Source: Piscinibacter sp047600445 (GTDB lineage: Bacteria > Pseudomonadota > Gammaproteobacteria > Burkholderiales > Burkholderiaceae_C). From it: 64,000 bases of DNA. A program made the translations under genes and the position numbers. Positions within the stretch are counted from its first letter, which is position 1; each line of letters opens with the position of its first letter. Below, piece by piece: positions 15,159-23,566 of this stretch. The notes under the pieces were generated by a model. It was not told the origin of the DNA and did no database searches. It was given only the letters and a program-made list of their open reading frames with translations. Where the stretch lies: contig NZ_JASGKT010000002.1 of assembly GCF_047600445.1 (NCBI RefSeq), positions 2,728,001 to 2,792,000 on the forward strand, in the 5' to 3' direction.

Positions 15159-17168
15159 TCAGAAGTCGGCGCGCAGCGTCAGCCGCAGCGTGCGCGGCTC
15201 GGCGGGGTGGATGTGCCGGTCGGCCACCGGCGCGGCCTCGTCGGGCAGTTGCGATTCGTAGAAGTACTGGATGTCGTCGACCTTGCGGTCGAACAGGTTG
15301 AACACGTCCAGCGTCAGCTCGGCCTTCGCGCCCAGCCTGCGCGCGATGCGCAGGTTCGTGGTGAGCGACGACTTCGAGCGCACGCTGTTGTCCTCGACCA
15401 GCGCGCCCGAGCCGAGGTAGCGCCATTGCAGGCTGGCCGACCAGGGGCCCAGCTCGCGCACCGACACCGCCAGCGAGGCCACCTTGTCGACGGCGTTCGG
15501 GATGCGCCGGCCCGCCGGGTCGGCATCGGCGAAGCGCGCATGCGTCCAGGCCAGGTCGGCGTCGAGCAGCAGCCAGGGCAGCGGCAGGTAGCGGTTGTTC
15601 CACTCGATGCCGCGGCGCGTGCTGGGGCGGTTCGGCTCGGTGGCGCCGGCGTCGCCGACGTAGACCAGCTCCGAATCGACATCCAGCTTCCACAGCGCCA
15701 GCGAGCTTTGCAGCCCCGGCAGCCACTCGCTGCGCGCGCCGACCTCGAGGCCGCGCGCGGCCACCAGGCCGGGCGCATCGACGACCACGCCGCGCGCGTC
15801 GTTGCTGTGGAAGCCGCGCCCGGCGTTGAGGAAGAACTCCGTCCTGCGCCACGGCCCGAGCACCAGCGAGAGCTTGGACGAGAGCAGGTGGTCGGAAGCC
15901 CTGCCCGAGTTGGCGGCGTCGGACAGGCCGTCGACCTCGAAGCGCGCGCCGTCGGCGCGCAGGCCGGCGATGCCGCGCAGCCACGGCGTCAGCGCCACCG
16001 TGGTCTGGCCGTAGACGCCGAGCTGCGTCTGGCGCACCTCGTCGTCGCGCGTGGTCGCGACGATCTCGCGCGCCGCGGTGTCGAACAGGCCGACGCGGAT
16101 GCGGTCGTGGCGCAACTGCACGCCGACCTCGCTGCGCGCCGCGAAGCGGCCCAGCATGTGGTCGACCGCGTGGCTGGCGCTGAAACCGTAGATCGTGCGC
16201 CGGTCCTGCTGCGAGAACTGGTCGCCGGTGGCTGGCCGTTCGAGCGCGTAGGTGAAGTTGGAGAACAGCTTCAGCCGGTAGTCGATGGCGTAGGCGGCGA
16301 ACCTGCTCGCGCCCGAGCCCGTATCGCGATGCCATTCGCCCGACAGGCTGGCGCGCCGGCTGTTGCCGCCGTCGCTGGGGTCCAGCGAGCCGAAGCGGTC
16401 CAGCCCGGCGTCCATCGCGCGCTGCGGAATCTGGTCGGTGGAGTCCCACTTCGCGTCGTAGGCCATCAGGCTGCCGCTCCAGCCTTCGGCGCGCGTGCCG
16501 CCGCTCAGCGTCAGCAGCGCATTGGCCTTGCGCAGGCGCTCGGGCACCACCCAGGGCCCGTCGTTGCGCATCAGTTCCACCGCGCCCAGCAGTTGCAGCC
16601 CTTCGCCCACCCCGGCCGAGCCGCCGCCGACCAGGCGCCGGTACTGGCGCTCGCCCAGCGTCAGCGCGGCGAAGGGCGCGTCCAGCGTGCGGCGGTATTC
16701 GATGTCCGCCGAGCCCGCCGCGGCGAAGTCGCCATTGCGCGCGAAGTACGGCCCCTTGCGGTACTCGATGCGATCCACCAGTTCGGGCATCAGGAAGTTG
16801 AGATCGGAGTAGCCCTGGCCGTGGCCATGCGTCGGCATGTTGACCGGCAGGCCGTTGACCGTGGTGGCGAAGTCGGTGCCGTGGTCGAGGTTGAAGCCGC
16901 GCAGGAAGTACTGGTTGGCCTTGCCGTCGCCGGAGTGCTGCGTGACGATCACGCCCGGCACGAACTCCAGCACCTCGCCGGGGCGCAGCGCCGGCCGGCT
17001 CTTCAGCAGCTCGGCGCGCACCGCGCCCTGCGAGGCGGCGTCGGACGTGCCGACGGCGTTGTCGTAGTGGCGCGCGGTGATCTCGACGCGCTCCAGTTCG
17101 GGCGCCTGGGTCTGCGCCTGCGCGGCCGTGGCGGCCAGCATCAAGGTCCACGCTGCCGATCTCTTCAT
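15159..17168 (-). CDS. TonB-dependent outer-membrane receptor, probably for nickel
   Basis: A 669-residue protein with a signal peptide (MKRSAAWTLMLAATAAQAQ), plug domain (about 25-160: EVLEFVPGVIVTQHSG, YFLRGFNLDHGTDFATTVNGLPVN) and a C-terminal 22-strand beta-barrel ending in LRLTLRADF. The plug contains histidines in MPTHGHGQGYSD that could touch metal. A textbook NikR operator (17,187-17,213) lies only 19 bases before the start codon and nikR itself is next door, so nickel-repressed nickel (or nickel-chelate) uptake is the best explanation. It would need TonB-ExbBD and an inner-membrane permease, candidate HupE at 17,877. AGGAG precedes the ATG. Confidence 0.88.
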   Translation of the reverse strand: MKRSAAWTLMLAATAAQAQTQAPELERVEITARHYDNAVGTSDAASQGAVRAELLKSRPALRPGEVLEFVPGVIVTQHSGDGKANQYFLRGFNLDHGTDFATTVNGLPVNMPTHGHGQGYSDLNFLMPELVDRIEYRKGPYFARNGDFAAAGSADIEYRRTLDAPFAALTLGERQYRRLVGGGSAGVGEGLQLLGAVELMRNDGPWVVPERLRKANALLTLSGGTRAEGWSGSLMAYDAKWDSTDQIPQRAMDAGLDRFGSLDPSDGGNSRRASLSGEWHRDTGSGASRFAAYAIDYRLKLFSNFTYALERPATGDQFSQQDRRTIYGFSASHAVDHMLGRFAARSEVGVQLRHDRIRVGLFDTAAREIVATTRDDEVRQTQLGVYGQTTVALTPWLRGIAGLRADGARFEVDGLSDAANSGRASDHLLSSKLSLVLGPWRRTEFFLNAGRGFHSNDARGVVVDAPGLVAARGLEVGARSEWLPGLQSSLALWKLDVDSELVYVGDAGATEPNRPSTRRGIEWNNRYLPLPWLLLDADLAWTHARFADADPAGRRIPNAVDKVASLAVSVRELGPWSASLQWRYLGSGALVEDNSVRSKSSLTTNLRIARRLGAKAELTLDVFNLFDRKVDDIQYFYESQLPDEAAPVADRHIHPAEPRTLRLTLRADF

Positions 17169-17186
17169 GCCCGTTGCTCCTGCCTC

Positions 17187-17213
17187 GTATGACGATTTTT
17201 AACTTCGTCATAC
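17187..17213. promoter_or_regulatory. NikR operator
   Basis: GTATGACGA (17,187-17,195) and TCGTCATAC (17,205-17,213) form a perfect 9-base inverted repeat around an A/T-rich core. This matches the known NikR site of enterobacteria, GTATGA-N16-TCATAC, except that the spacer is 15. It sits between nikR and the TonB receptor gene, just upstream of the receptor start codon, where bound Ni-NikR would block transcription. Confidence 0.88.
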
Positions 17214-17315
17214 AAGAAGCGTGCCGCGCGCCGCCGGCACGGCCGCGCGCAGGCGGGCCCAGGGTTTATCCGTGATCGCCGCGCTGCCGGCCGGCGCTGC
17301 GAAGCGGCAGATCCG

Positions 17316-17771
17316 TTAGCGCCGCCGAGTCGCCGCCGGCACCAGGTGCTCGTGACCGTGGGCACGGTGCACCGCCATCGGCACGAGGTGCAGGTTGCCG
17401 TGGCTCACGCCGGGCTGCGTGATCACCGTCTGCGCGAAGGCCCGCACCGACGCTGTCCTGCCGCGCAGGATCACGGTCTCGATGCAGTGATCGTGGTCGA
17501 GGTGCGCGTGCATGGTCGAGACGGTCAGGTCGTGGTGCTCGTGCTGCAGATCGGTCAGCCGCGCCGCCAACTGGCGCTGGTGGTGGTTGTAGACGTAGCT
17601 CAGCGTCGCCACGCAGGGCGCCTCGGGGCGCTCGCGCAGCCGCGCGCTGCCGAGGTCGTGGCGCAGCAGGTCGCGGAAGGCCTCGGAGCGGTTCTGGTAG
17701 CCGCGCTCCTGCACCAGCGCCTCGAAGGCATCGGCCAGATCGTCGTCGAGGGACATCGTGAGGCGCTTCAT
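17316..17771 (-). CDS. nikR: Nickel-responsive regulator NikR
   Basis: A 151-residue ribbon-helix-helix repressor. The N-terminal RHH (residues 1-42) reads MKRLTMSLDDDLADAFEALV then YQNRSEAFRDLLRHDL. The C-terminal ACT-like domain holds the nickel site: His77 region HEHHD, then H88-x-H90-x5-C96 in MHAHLDHDHC, equivalent to E. coli H76, H87, H89 and C95. An extra C-terminal tail (about 135-151) is His-rich (HRAHGHEH), not seen in the short enterobacterial protein. The start at 17,771 was chosen because the longer upstream reading frame is only antisense to hupE. It represses the adjacent TonB receptor gene through the operator at 17,187. Confidence 0.95.
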   Translation of the reverse strand: MKRLTMSLDDDLADAFEALVQERGYQNRSEAFRDLLRHDLGSARLRERPEAPCVATLSYVYNHHQRQLAARLTDLQHEHHDLTVSTMHAHLDHDHCIETVILRGRTASVRAFAQTVITQPGVSHGNLHLVPMAVHRAHGHEHLVPAATRRR

Positions 17772-17812
17772 GGCGGATTGCGAAGGCAGTCGGGACGGCG
17801 CAAGTGTGACAG

Positions 17813-17831
17813 GGCATGCGGCTTGCATGCC
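17813..17831. promoter_or_regulatory. Inverted repeat in the nikR-hupE divergent promoter region
   Basis: GGCATGC (17,813-17,819) and GCATGCC (17,825-17,831), 7-base perfect arms with 5 bases between, centred about 50 bases from both start codons. It differs from the NikR consensus. It could be a second regulator's operator or chance. Confidence 0.3.
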
Positions 17832-17876
17832 TAGGCCTACACTGCGCCCCAACCGATCCGACGAGGAACGAACACC

Positions 17877-18479
17877 ATGAACCGCCACCTCCACCCGCTG
17901 CGCGCCGCCGCCTTGCTGCTCACCCTCGCGCTCGCCGCGCCGCTCGCCCAGGCGCACGACGCGCCCAGCCTGGCCGGCGGCTTCGCCAGCGGCTTCGCCC
18001 ACCCGCTGCTCGGCTGGGACCACGCCATCGCGATGCTCGCCGTCGGCCTGTGGAGCGTGCTGCTCGGCGCGCCGGCGCTGTGGCTGCTGCCGCTGGCCTT
18101 CCCGCTGGTGATGGCCGCCGGCGCCGCGCTCGGCATGCTGGGCGTGCCGCTGCCGGCGGTGGAGATCGGCATCGCCGCCTCGGCGGTGGCGCTGGGCGCG
18201 ATGGTCGCCAGCGGGCGGCGCGCGCCGCTCGCGCTGGCCGCGGTGCTGGTGGCGGTGTTCGCGGTGTTCCACGGCCATGCGCATGGCAGCGAACTGCCGC
18301 TCGCGGCCAACCCGCTCGCCTACGGCCTGGGTTTCCTGCTCGCCACCGCGCTGCTGCACCTGGCCGGCATCGCGCTGGGGCTGCTGGCGCGCCGGCCGGC
18401 CGGGCGCATCGCGGTGCGCGGCATGGGCGCGGGCATCGCGCTGCTGGGCGTGATGGCGCTGGCGCGCGCCGCCGGCTGA
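17877..18479 (+). CDS. hupE: HupE/UreJ family nickel permease
   Basis: A 200-residue membrane protein with a cleavable signal (ends LAQAHD) and six predicted helices. The two HupE/UreJ signatures are present: HPLLGWDH near residue 42 and FHGHAHGSELP near 125, whose histidines and acids are implicated in metal passage. The family carries Ni2+ for hydrogenase or urease. GAGGA lies about 9 bases before the ATG. Divergent from nikR and close to the NikR-controlled receptor, it would complete an outer-plus-inner membrane nickel route. The nickel enzyme served is not in the window. Confidence 0.92.
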   Translation: MNRHLHPLRAAALLLTLALAAPLAQAHDAPSLAGGFASGFAHPLLGWDHAIAMLAVGLWSVLLGAPALWLLPLAFPLVMAAGAALGMLGVPLPAVEIGIAASAVALGAMVASGRRAPLALAAVLVAVFAVFHGHAHGSELPLAANPLAYGLGFLLATALLHLAGIALGLLARRPAGRIAVRGMGAGIALLGVMALARAAG

Positions 18480-18488
18480 ACGGCGGGC

Positions 18489-18962
18489 GTGGACGCGCAA
18501 GACGCGCTGCGGCTGCGCCGCCTGCTCGACGCGCGCCCGGTGGCCGCGCTGGCCACGCTGCACCGCGGCGAGCCGGCGCTGTCGATGGTGCCCTTCGTGC
18601 TGCGCGCCGACGACCACGCGCCGCTGATCCACGTCAGCGCCCTGGCCACGCACACGCGCGACATGCGCGAGCACCCGCGCGTCAGCCTGATGGTGATGGC
18701 CGAGGCCACGCCCGACGTGATGCCGCAGGCGCTGCCGCGCGTGGCCTTGCAGGCCGATGCGCGGACGCTGCCGCGCGAGGGCGCCGAGTACGACGCCGCC
18801 AAGGCGCTCTACCTGGCGCGTTTCCCCGACGCGACGATGACCTTCGAGCTGGCCGACTTCGCCATCGTCGTGCTGACGCCGGTGTCGGCGCGGCTGGTGG
18901 CCGGCTTCGGCCGCGCCGACGCGCTGGTCGGCGAACGCCTCGCGGCCTGGCTGCGTTCCTGA
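18489..18962 (+). CDS. Pyridoxamine 5'-phosphate oxidase-fold flavoprotein (HugZ-like)
   Basis: A 157-residue split-barrel FMN-binding-type protein starting at a GTG 9 bases after hupE. Typical PNPOx-like features are the opening LLDARPVAALATLHRGEPALSMVPF, the IHVSALATHTRDMREHPRVSLMVM segment that contacts FMN in relatives, and the later FELADFAIVVLTPVSARLVAGFGRA, which resembles the heme-utilisation HugZ group. Reaction unknown. The close spacing suggests co-transcription with hupE, but a functional link to nickel is not obvious. Confidence 0.75.
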   Translation: MDAQDALRLRRLLDARPVAALATLHRGEPALSMVPFVLRADDHAPLIHVSALATHTRDMREHPRVSLMVMAEATPDVMPQALPRVALQADARTLPREGAEYDAAKALYLARFPDATMTFELADFAIVVLTPVSARLVAGFGRADALVGERLAAWLRS

Positions 18963-18966
18963 GACC

Positions 18967-21654
18967 TCAGGCGTCCCACGACGCCGCCGCGCCGGGGTCG
19001 ATGCCGTAGCGCGCGATCGCCTCGGCGCAGGCGCCGGCATCGACCCGGCCCTGCGCGCGCAGCGCCGTCAGCGCGGCCAGCACCACGTGCGCCCGGTCGA
19101 CCTCGAAGAAGCGCCGCAGCGCCGCGCGCGTGTCGCTGCGGCCGAAGCCGTCGGTGCCCAGCGCGGTGAAGGGCGCGGCGATGTACGAGGCGATCAGTTG
19201 CGGCCAGGCGCGCACGTAGTCGCTCGCCGCGACCACCGGCGCCTCGCCCGCCAGGCACTGCTGCACGTGGCTCGTGCGCGGCGCCTCGGCGGGATGCAGG
19301 CGGTTGTGGCGCTCGACCTCGCGCGCCTCGCGCGCCAGCTCGCTGAAGCTGGTGGCGCTCCACACCTCGGCCTCGACGCCCCAGTCGCCGGCCAGCAGTT
19401 CGGCCGCCGCGATCACCTCGCGCAGGATGGCGCCCGAGCCGAGCAGCCGCACCCGGCCCTTCGCCTGCGCGGGCGAATGCACGGCGTGGCGGTACAGCCC
19501 CTTGATCAGGTCGGCGTGCACGCCTGCCGGCAGCGAAGGCTGCGCATAGCTCTCGTTGCCCAGCGTGAGGTAGTGGAAGACGTCGCGCTGCTCCTGCACC
19601 ATCTGGCGCATGCCGTGGTCCAGGATCACCGCCAGCTCGCCGGCGAAGCACGGGTCCCAGGCACGGCAGTTCGGCACCGCCGCCGCCTGCAGCAGGCTGG
19701 CGCCGTCCTGGTGCTGCAGGCCCTCGCCGCCCAGCGTGGTGCGGCCGGCCGTGGCGCCGAGCAGGAAGCCGCGCGCGCGCTGGTCGGCCGCCGCCCAGAT
19801 CAGGTCGCCGACGCGCTGGAAGCCGAACATCGAGTAGTAGATGTAGAAGGGCAGCATCGCCAGGCCGTGCACCGAGTAGCTGGTGGCCGCGGCCGTCCAA
19901 CTGCTGATCGCGCCGGCCTCGCTGATGCCTTCTTCGAGGATCTGGCCGTCCTCGGCCTCGCGGTAGCTCATCAGCGAGCCGATGTCCTCGGGCTCGTAGG
20001 TCTGGCCATTGAACGAATAGATGCCGACCTGCCGGAACAGGTTCGCCATGCCGAAGGTGCGCGCCTCGTCGGCGACGATGGGCACGATGCGCGCGCCGAG
20101 CTGCGCGTCCTTCAGCAGCGCGGTGAGCATGCGCACGAAGGCCATCGTGGTGCTCATCTCCTTGCCCTCGGCGTTCAGCGCGAACTCGGCGTAGCGCGCC
20201 GGCGGCGGCACGGCCAGCGGCGGCGCCTCGCCGCGCCGCACGGGCACGCAACCGCCCAGCGCCGCGCGGCGCGCGTGCAGGTAGCGCATCTCGGGGCTGT
20301 CGTCGGCCGGCTTGAAGAACGCCAGCGAGGCGGCCTGCTCGTCGCTCAGCGGCAGGTCGAAGCGGTTGCGGAAGGCGATCAGGTCTTCGCGCTCGAGCTT
20401 CTTCTGCTGGTGCGTGGTCATGCGGCCCTGGCCGGCCTCGCCCATGCCGTAGCCCTTCTTGGTCTGGGCCAGGATCACCGTCGGCCGCCCGCGCGTGGCG
20501 GCCGCCGCGTGGTAGGCGGCGTGGATCTTCACCAGGTCGTGGCCGCCGCGCTTGAGGCGGTCGATCTGCTCGTCGGTCAGGCCCTGCGCCAGCGCGGCCA
20601 GCGCCGGGTCCTGGCCGAAGAAGTGCTCGCGGTTGTAGCGCCCGTCCTTGGCGGCGAAGGTCTGGAACTGGCCGTCCACCGTGTTGGCGAAGGCGCGCGG
20701 CAGCGCGCCCTCGGTGTCGCGCGCGAACAGGCCGTCCCAGTCGGAGCCCCACACCAGCTTGATCACGCGCCAGCCGGCGCCGGCGAAGAGGGCCTCCAGC
20801 TCGTCGATGATGCGGCCGTTGCCGCGCACCGGGCCGTCCAGGCGCTGCAGGTTGCAGTTCACCACCCAGATCAGGTTGTCGAGCTTCTCGCGCGCGGCCA
20901 GCGTCAGCGCGCTCATGCTCTCGGGCTCGTCCATCTCGCCGTCGCCGAACACACCCCACACCTTGCGCGCCGAGGTGTCGAGCAGCGCGCGGTGGTGCAG
21001 GTAGCGCATGAAGCGCGCCTGGTAGATCGAGCTGATCGGGCCCAGGCCCATCGAGCCGGTCGGGAACTGCCAGAAGTCCGGCATCAGCCAGGGGTGCGGA
21101 TAGCTCGCCAGGCCGCGCACGCCGCGCCGCCGCGCGCCGATCTCCTGGCGGTAGTGGGCCAGTTCGTCCTCGCCCAGCCGGCCTTCGAGAAAGGCGCGCG
21201 CGTAGACGCCCGGCGCGCTGTGCGGCTGGTAGAAGACGAGGTCGCCGCCGCCGGCATCGGCGCCGCCGCGGAAGAAGTGGTTGAAGCCGACCTCGAACAG
21301 GTCCGCCGCGCTGGCGTAGCTGGCGATGTGGCCGCCGAGTTCGCCATAGGCCTGGTTGGCGCGCACCACCATCGCCAGCGCGTTCCAGCGCATCAGCGAG
21401 GCCAGGCGCTCCTCGATCGCGAGATCGCCCGGAAAAGCCGGCTGGCGCGAGGCCGGAATCGTGTTGACGTAAGGCGTGCCCAGCGCCGGCTGCCAGCCGA
21501 CCTCGGGCGCGCGCGCCGCGGCGGCCAGCATGTCCATGATCTCGCGCACGCGCTGCGCTCCGGCGGCGCGCAGCAGCGAAGCGAGCGCGTCGCGCCACTC
21601 GGCGGTTTCGAGGGTGTCGGCGTCGTTGTCGCCGTGGTCGTCGGTGCTGCTCAT
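18967..21654 (-). CDS. aceE: Homodimeric 2-oxoacid (pyruvate) dehydrogenase E1 component
   Basis: An 895-residue thiamine-diphosphate enzyme of the AceE type. The ThDP motif runs from GDGEMDEPESMSALTLA (near 248) to WVVNCNLQRLDGP; the E1 hallmark KKGYGMGEAGQGRMTTHQQKKL and the pyrimidine-domain TTMAFVRMLTALLKD are present. The start MSSTDDHGD at 21,654 follows an AGGAGA and excludes a cysteine-rich upstream extension. No aceF or lpd follows. It is divergent from an Lrp-type regulator, the same arrangement as mdeB/mdeR of Pseudomonas putida, where the E1 acts on 2-oxobutyrate from methionine; so a 2-oxobutyrate role is a reasonable alternative to central pyruvate dehydrogenase. Confidence 0.88.
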   Translation of the reverse strand: MSSTDDHGDNDADTLETAEWRDALASLLRAAGAQRVREIMDMLAAAARAPEVGWQPALGTPYVNTIPASRQPAFPGDLAIEERLASLMRWNALAMVVRANQAYGELGGHIASYASAADLFEVGFNHFFRGGADAGGGDLVFYQPHSAPGVYARAFLEGRLGEDELAHYRQEIGARRRGVRGLASYPHPWLMPDFWQFPTGSMGLGPISSIYQARFMRYLHHRALLDTSARKVWGVFGDGEMDEPESMSALTLAAREKLDNLIWVVNCNLQRLDGPVRGNGRIIDELEALFAGAGWRVIKLVWGSDWDGLFARDTEGALPRAFANTVDGQFQTFAAKDGRYNREHFFGQDPALAALAQGLTDEQIDRLKRGGHDLVKIHAAYHAAAATRGRPTVILAQTKKGYGMGEAGQGRMTTHQQKKLEREDLIAFRNRFDLPLSDEQAASLAFFKPADDSPEMRYLHARRAALGGCVPVRRGEAPPLAVPPPARYAEFALNAEGKEMSTTMAFVRMLTALLKDAQLGARIVPIVADEARTFGMANLFRQVGIYSFNGQTYEPEDIGSLMSYREAEDGQILEEGISEAGAISSWTAAATSYSVHGLAMLPFYIYYSMFGFQRVGDLIWAAADQRARGFLLGATAGRTTLGGEGLQHQDGASLLQAAAVPNCRAWDPCFAGELAVILDHGMRQMVQEQRDVFHYLTLGNESYAQPSLPAGVHADLIKGLYRHAVHSPAQAKGRVRLLGSGAILREVIAAAELLAGDWGVEAEVWSATSFSELAREAREVERHNRLHPAEAPRTSHVQQCLAGEAPVVAASDYVRAWPQLIASYIAAPFTALGTDGFGRSDTRAALRRFFEVDRAHVVLAALTALRAQGRVDAGACAEAIARYGIDPGAAASWDA

Positions 21655-21774
21655 GCCTGGTGGGTCTCCTGCCGCGCACTGTAGGCAGGAAGGGGCGGCA
21701 TGGGTGATCGAAATGGATCGTGCACCGACGCAGTTGCAGCACAAAATGCCGTACCTTCACGATTGGCCGGCACG

Positions 21775-22242
21775 ATGAACCTCGACGCCACCGACCTGCG
21801 CATCCTGCGCGAACTCCAATCCGACGCCGGCCTCGCCAACGTCGAGCTGGCGCGGCGCGTCGGGCTCTCGCCGTCGCCCTGCCTGGCGCGCGTGAAGGCG
21901 CTCGAGCGCGCCGGCGTGATCCGGCAGGTGGTGGCGCTGCTCGACGCCAAGCAGCTCGGCCTGCACCTGAACGTGTTCATCTCGATCAGCCTGAAGCAGC
22001 AGACGCGCGCCGCGCTCGAAGCCTTCGAGGCCAAGGTGGCGGCGCGCGACGAGGTGATGGAGTGCTACCTGATGACCGGCGACGCCGACTACCTGATGCG
22101 CGTGGCCGTGCCCGACATGGCGGCGCTGGAGCGTTTCATCATCGAGCAGCTCACGCCGATGAAGGAGGTGGAGAAGATCCGCTCCAGCTTCGCGCTCAAG
22201 CAGGTGCGCTACAAGACGGCGCTGCCGCTGGCGCGGCGCTGA
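21775..22242 (+). CDS. Lrp/AsnC family transcriptional regulator
   Basis: A 155-residue regulator with an N-terminal helix-turn-helix (MNLDATDLRILRELQSDAG..VELARRVGLSPSPCLARVKALERAGVI) and a C-terminal RAM/ACT-like effector domain (DEVMECYLMTGDADYLMRVAVPDM). The start at 21,775 was chosen by family alignment; an upstream in-frame start would add an atypical leader. It is divergent from the E1 dehydrogenase gene with 120 bases between the start codons, so it very likely controls that gene in response to an amino acid such as methionine or a branched-chain amino acid. Confidence 0.9.
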   Translation: MNLDATDLRILRELQSDAGLANVELARRVGLSPSPCLARVKALERAGVIRQVVALLDAKQLGLHLNVFISISLKQQTRAALEAFEAKVAARDEVMECYLMTGDADYLMRVAVPDMAALERFIIEQLTPMKEVEKIRSSFALKQVRYKTALPLARR

Positions 22243-22248
22243 TCTGGC

Positions 22249-22863
22249 TCAGGCGCGCAGCGGCAGCGCCGCGCCGATCGCCACGAAGATGCCGCCGCAG
22301 GCGCGGTTGAAGCGCTTGCCGCTGCGCTTGAGCCACGGGCGGATGCGGTGCGCGGTGCTGGCAATCACGAACTCGGTGACCACCTCGATGCCCGCGAAGG
22401 TGCCGGCCATGATCGCGAACTGCGCGAACAGGCTGCGCGCCGGGTCGATGAACTGCGGCAGGAAGGCGGCGAAGAAGAGGATGCCCTTCGGGTTGGTCAT
22501 CGCCGACAGCGCGCCCTGGCGGAACAGCGACCAGCCACCGCGCTCGCCACCCTCGCCCGGCGGCGGCTCGACGCCCACCGCCGGCGCGCGCCACACCTGG
22601 ATGCCCAGCCAGACGAGGTAGGCGCCGCCCACCCACTTCAGCACCGTCAGCCACAGCAGCGAGGCCTGCAGCAGCGCGCCGATGCCGAACATCGACAGCG
22701 CGACGACCGAGATGAAGCCGAACGAGCCGCCGAAGATGGTCCACAGCGTCTTGCGCCGCCCGTGCAGCGCGCCGTGCGTCAGCGCCAGCAGGCCGTTCGG
22801 CCCGGGCGAGAGCGACAGCCCGATCGCCGCCGCCAGGTAGATCAGCCAGGTGTCGAGTTGCAT
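22249..22863 (-). CDS. LysE/RhtB family amino-acid exporter
   Basis: A 204-residue inner-membrane protein with about six helices. The family signature LSLSPGPNGLLALTHGALHGRRKTL lies near the N-terminus (abbreviated, residues 17-41) and the second repeat has the NPKGILFFAAFLPQFIDP motif typical of RhtB. It exports amino acids or their derivatives out of the cytosol. The start MQLDTW at 22,863 excludes an upstream open extension that overlaps the DUF2478 gene. It ends 7 bases from the convergent lrp-type gene. Confidence 0.88.
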   Translation of the reverse strand: MQLDTWLIYLAAAIGLSLSPGPNGLLALTHGALHGRRKTLWTIFGGSFGFISVVALSMFGIGALLQASLLWLTVLKWVGGAYLVWLGIQVWRAPAVGVEPPPGEGGERGGWSLFRQGALSAMTNPKGILFFAAFLPQFIDPARSLFAQFAIMAGTFAGIEVVTEFVIASTAHRIRPWLKRSGKRFNRACGGIFVAIGAALPLRA

Positions 22864-22873
22864 GCGGAATGAA

Positions 22874-22913
22874 GCCCCCACGCTCACTTCGTTCGCTGCC
22901 CCCCGAGGGGGCG
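22874..22913. repeat. Burkholderiales-type GC-rich repeat overlapping the DUF2478 stop
   Basis: GCCCCCACGCTCACTTCGTT followed by CGCTGCCCCCCGAGGGGGC forms a hairpin (GCCCCC/GGGGGC). Similar CCCCGAGGGGGC elements are common between genes in Comamonadaceae and relatives. It covers the last codons of the DUF2478 gene and the start region of the LysE gene. Confidence 0.4.
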
Positions 22914-23447
22914 CTCGATGGCTTCGGAACGGCCGGGCGCCACCGAAGCGATCCAGCCTTCCACTGCCGCGCTCGTCGGCGCGAGCAGTTGCGACGCGCC
23001 GCCGGTGAAGCGCTGCCATTCGTCGACCAGGCTGCGCGAGACGGAGGTCAGCAGCGGGATGTCGCGCGACAGGATCTCGAGCAGCTCGGCGCGCAGGCCG
23101 CCGCCTTCGGCTTCGAGCTTGCCGAAGCGGTTGCACACCACCAGGTCGGGCGCCTCGGACGCCGCCGCGCGCAGCACGCCGCCGGCGCGCGCGAAGCCCT
23201 GCGGGTCGGCGCGGCAGGCGGCGGAGTCGCGCCCGAGCGGCTGCGAGACGAGGTAGCGCTGGCCGCTGGCGATGTCGACCATCACCATCTCGGCGGCGCA
23301 GCCGGGCCCGGGGGCCGAGCGCGTCATCAGAAGGCCGCGCACGCGGCGGCCGCGGCGGCGCTGGTCCTCGACCACCTCGGCGAGCAAGGCGTCGACATCC
23401 TGGCTGGTGTCGTAGACGATGGCGGCGGCGCGCGGCGGCTCGATCAT
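22884..23447 (-). CDS. DUF2478 family protein (putative NTPase-like)
   Basis: A 187-residue protein matching DUF2478: opening AAAIVYDTSQDVDALLAEVVEDQRRRGRRVRGLLM, a central GPGCAAEMVMVDIASGQRYLVSQPLGRDS and the LVVCNRFGKLEAEGGGLRAEL motif. The last resembles Walker-B-type nucleotide metabolism in THEP1-like NTPases, but an obvious P-loop is missing. In other genomes DUF2478 often sits near molybdate transport or molybdoenzyme genes; here the neighbour is a LysE exporter 20 bases downstream. Exact function unknown. Confidence 0.72.
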   Translation of the reverse strand: MIEPPRAAAIVYDTSQDVDALLAEVVEDQRRRGRRVRGLLMTRSAPGPGCAAEMVMVDIASGQRYLVSQPLGRDSAACRADPQGFARAGGVLRAAASEAPDLVVCNRFGKLEAEGGGLRAELLEILSRDIPLLTSVSRSLVDEWQRFTGGASQLLAPTSAAVEGWIASVAPGRSEAIERPLGGQRTK

Positions 23448-23566
23448 GGCGCCGCACTATAGCCCTCGCTCCCTCGCGCCGGGCCGACTTCCGTCACGCA
23501 AACGGCGCTACGCGGCGCGGCGCCGCGGCCGATGATCGCGGGAGACTTGTGCGCCCGAGGTAGTTC

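Noticed and set aside
17772..19040. N-terminal extension of the nikR frame to 574 residues
   Set aside because: The extension is antisense to hupE and low-complexity; NikR family proteins start at the MKRLTMS position.
18809..21760. Very long open frames opposite aceE and opposite other large genes (for example 19,087-21,684, 30,620-32,962, 33,404-36,361)
   Set aside because: They are Arg/Ala/Gly/His-rich antisense shadows typical of high-GC coding DNA, with no domain motifs, while the opposite strand holds complete well-known proteins.
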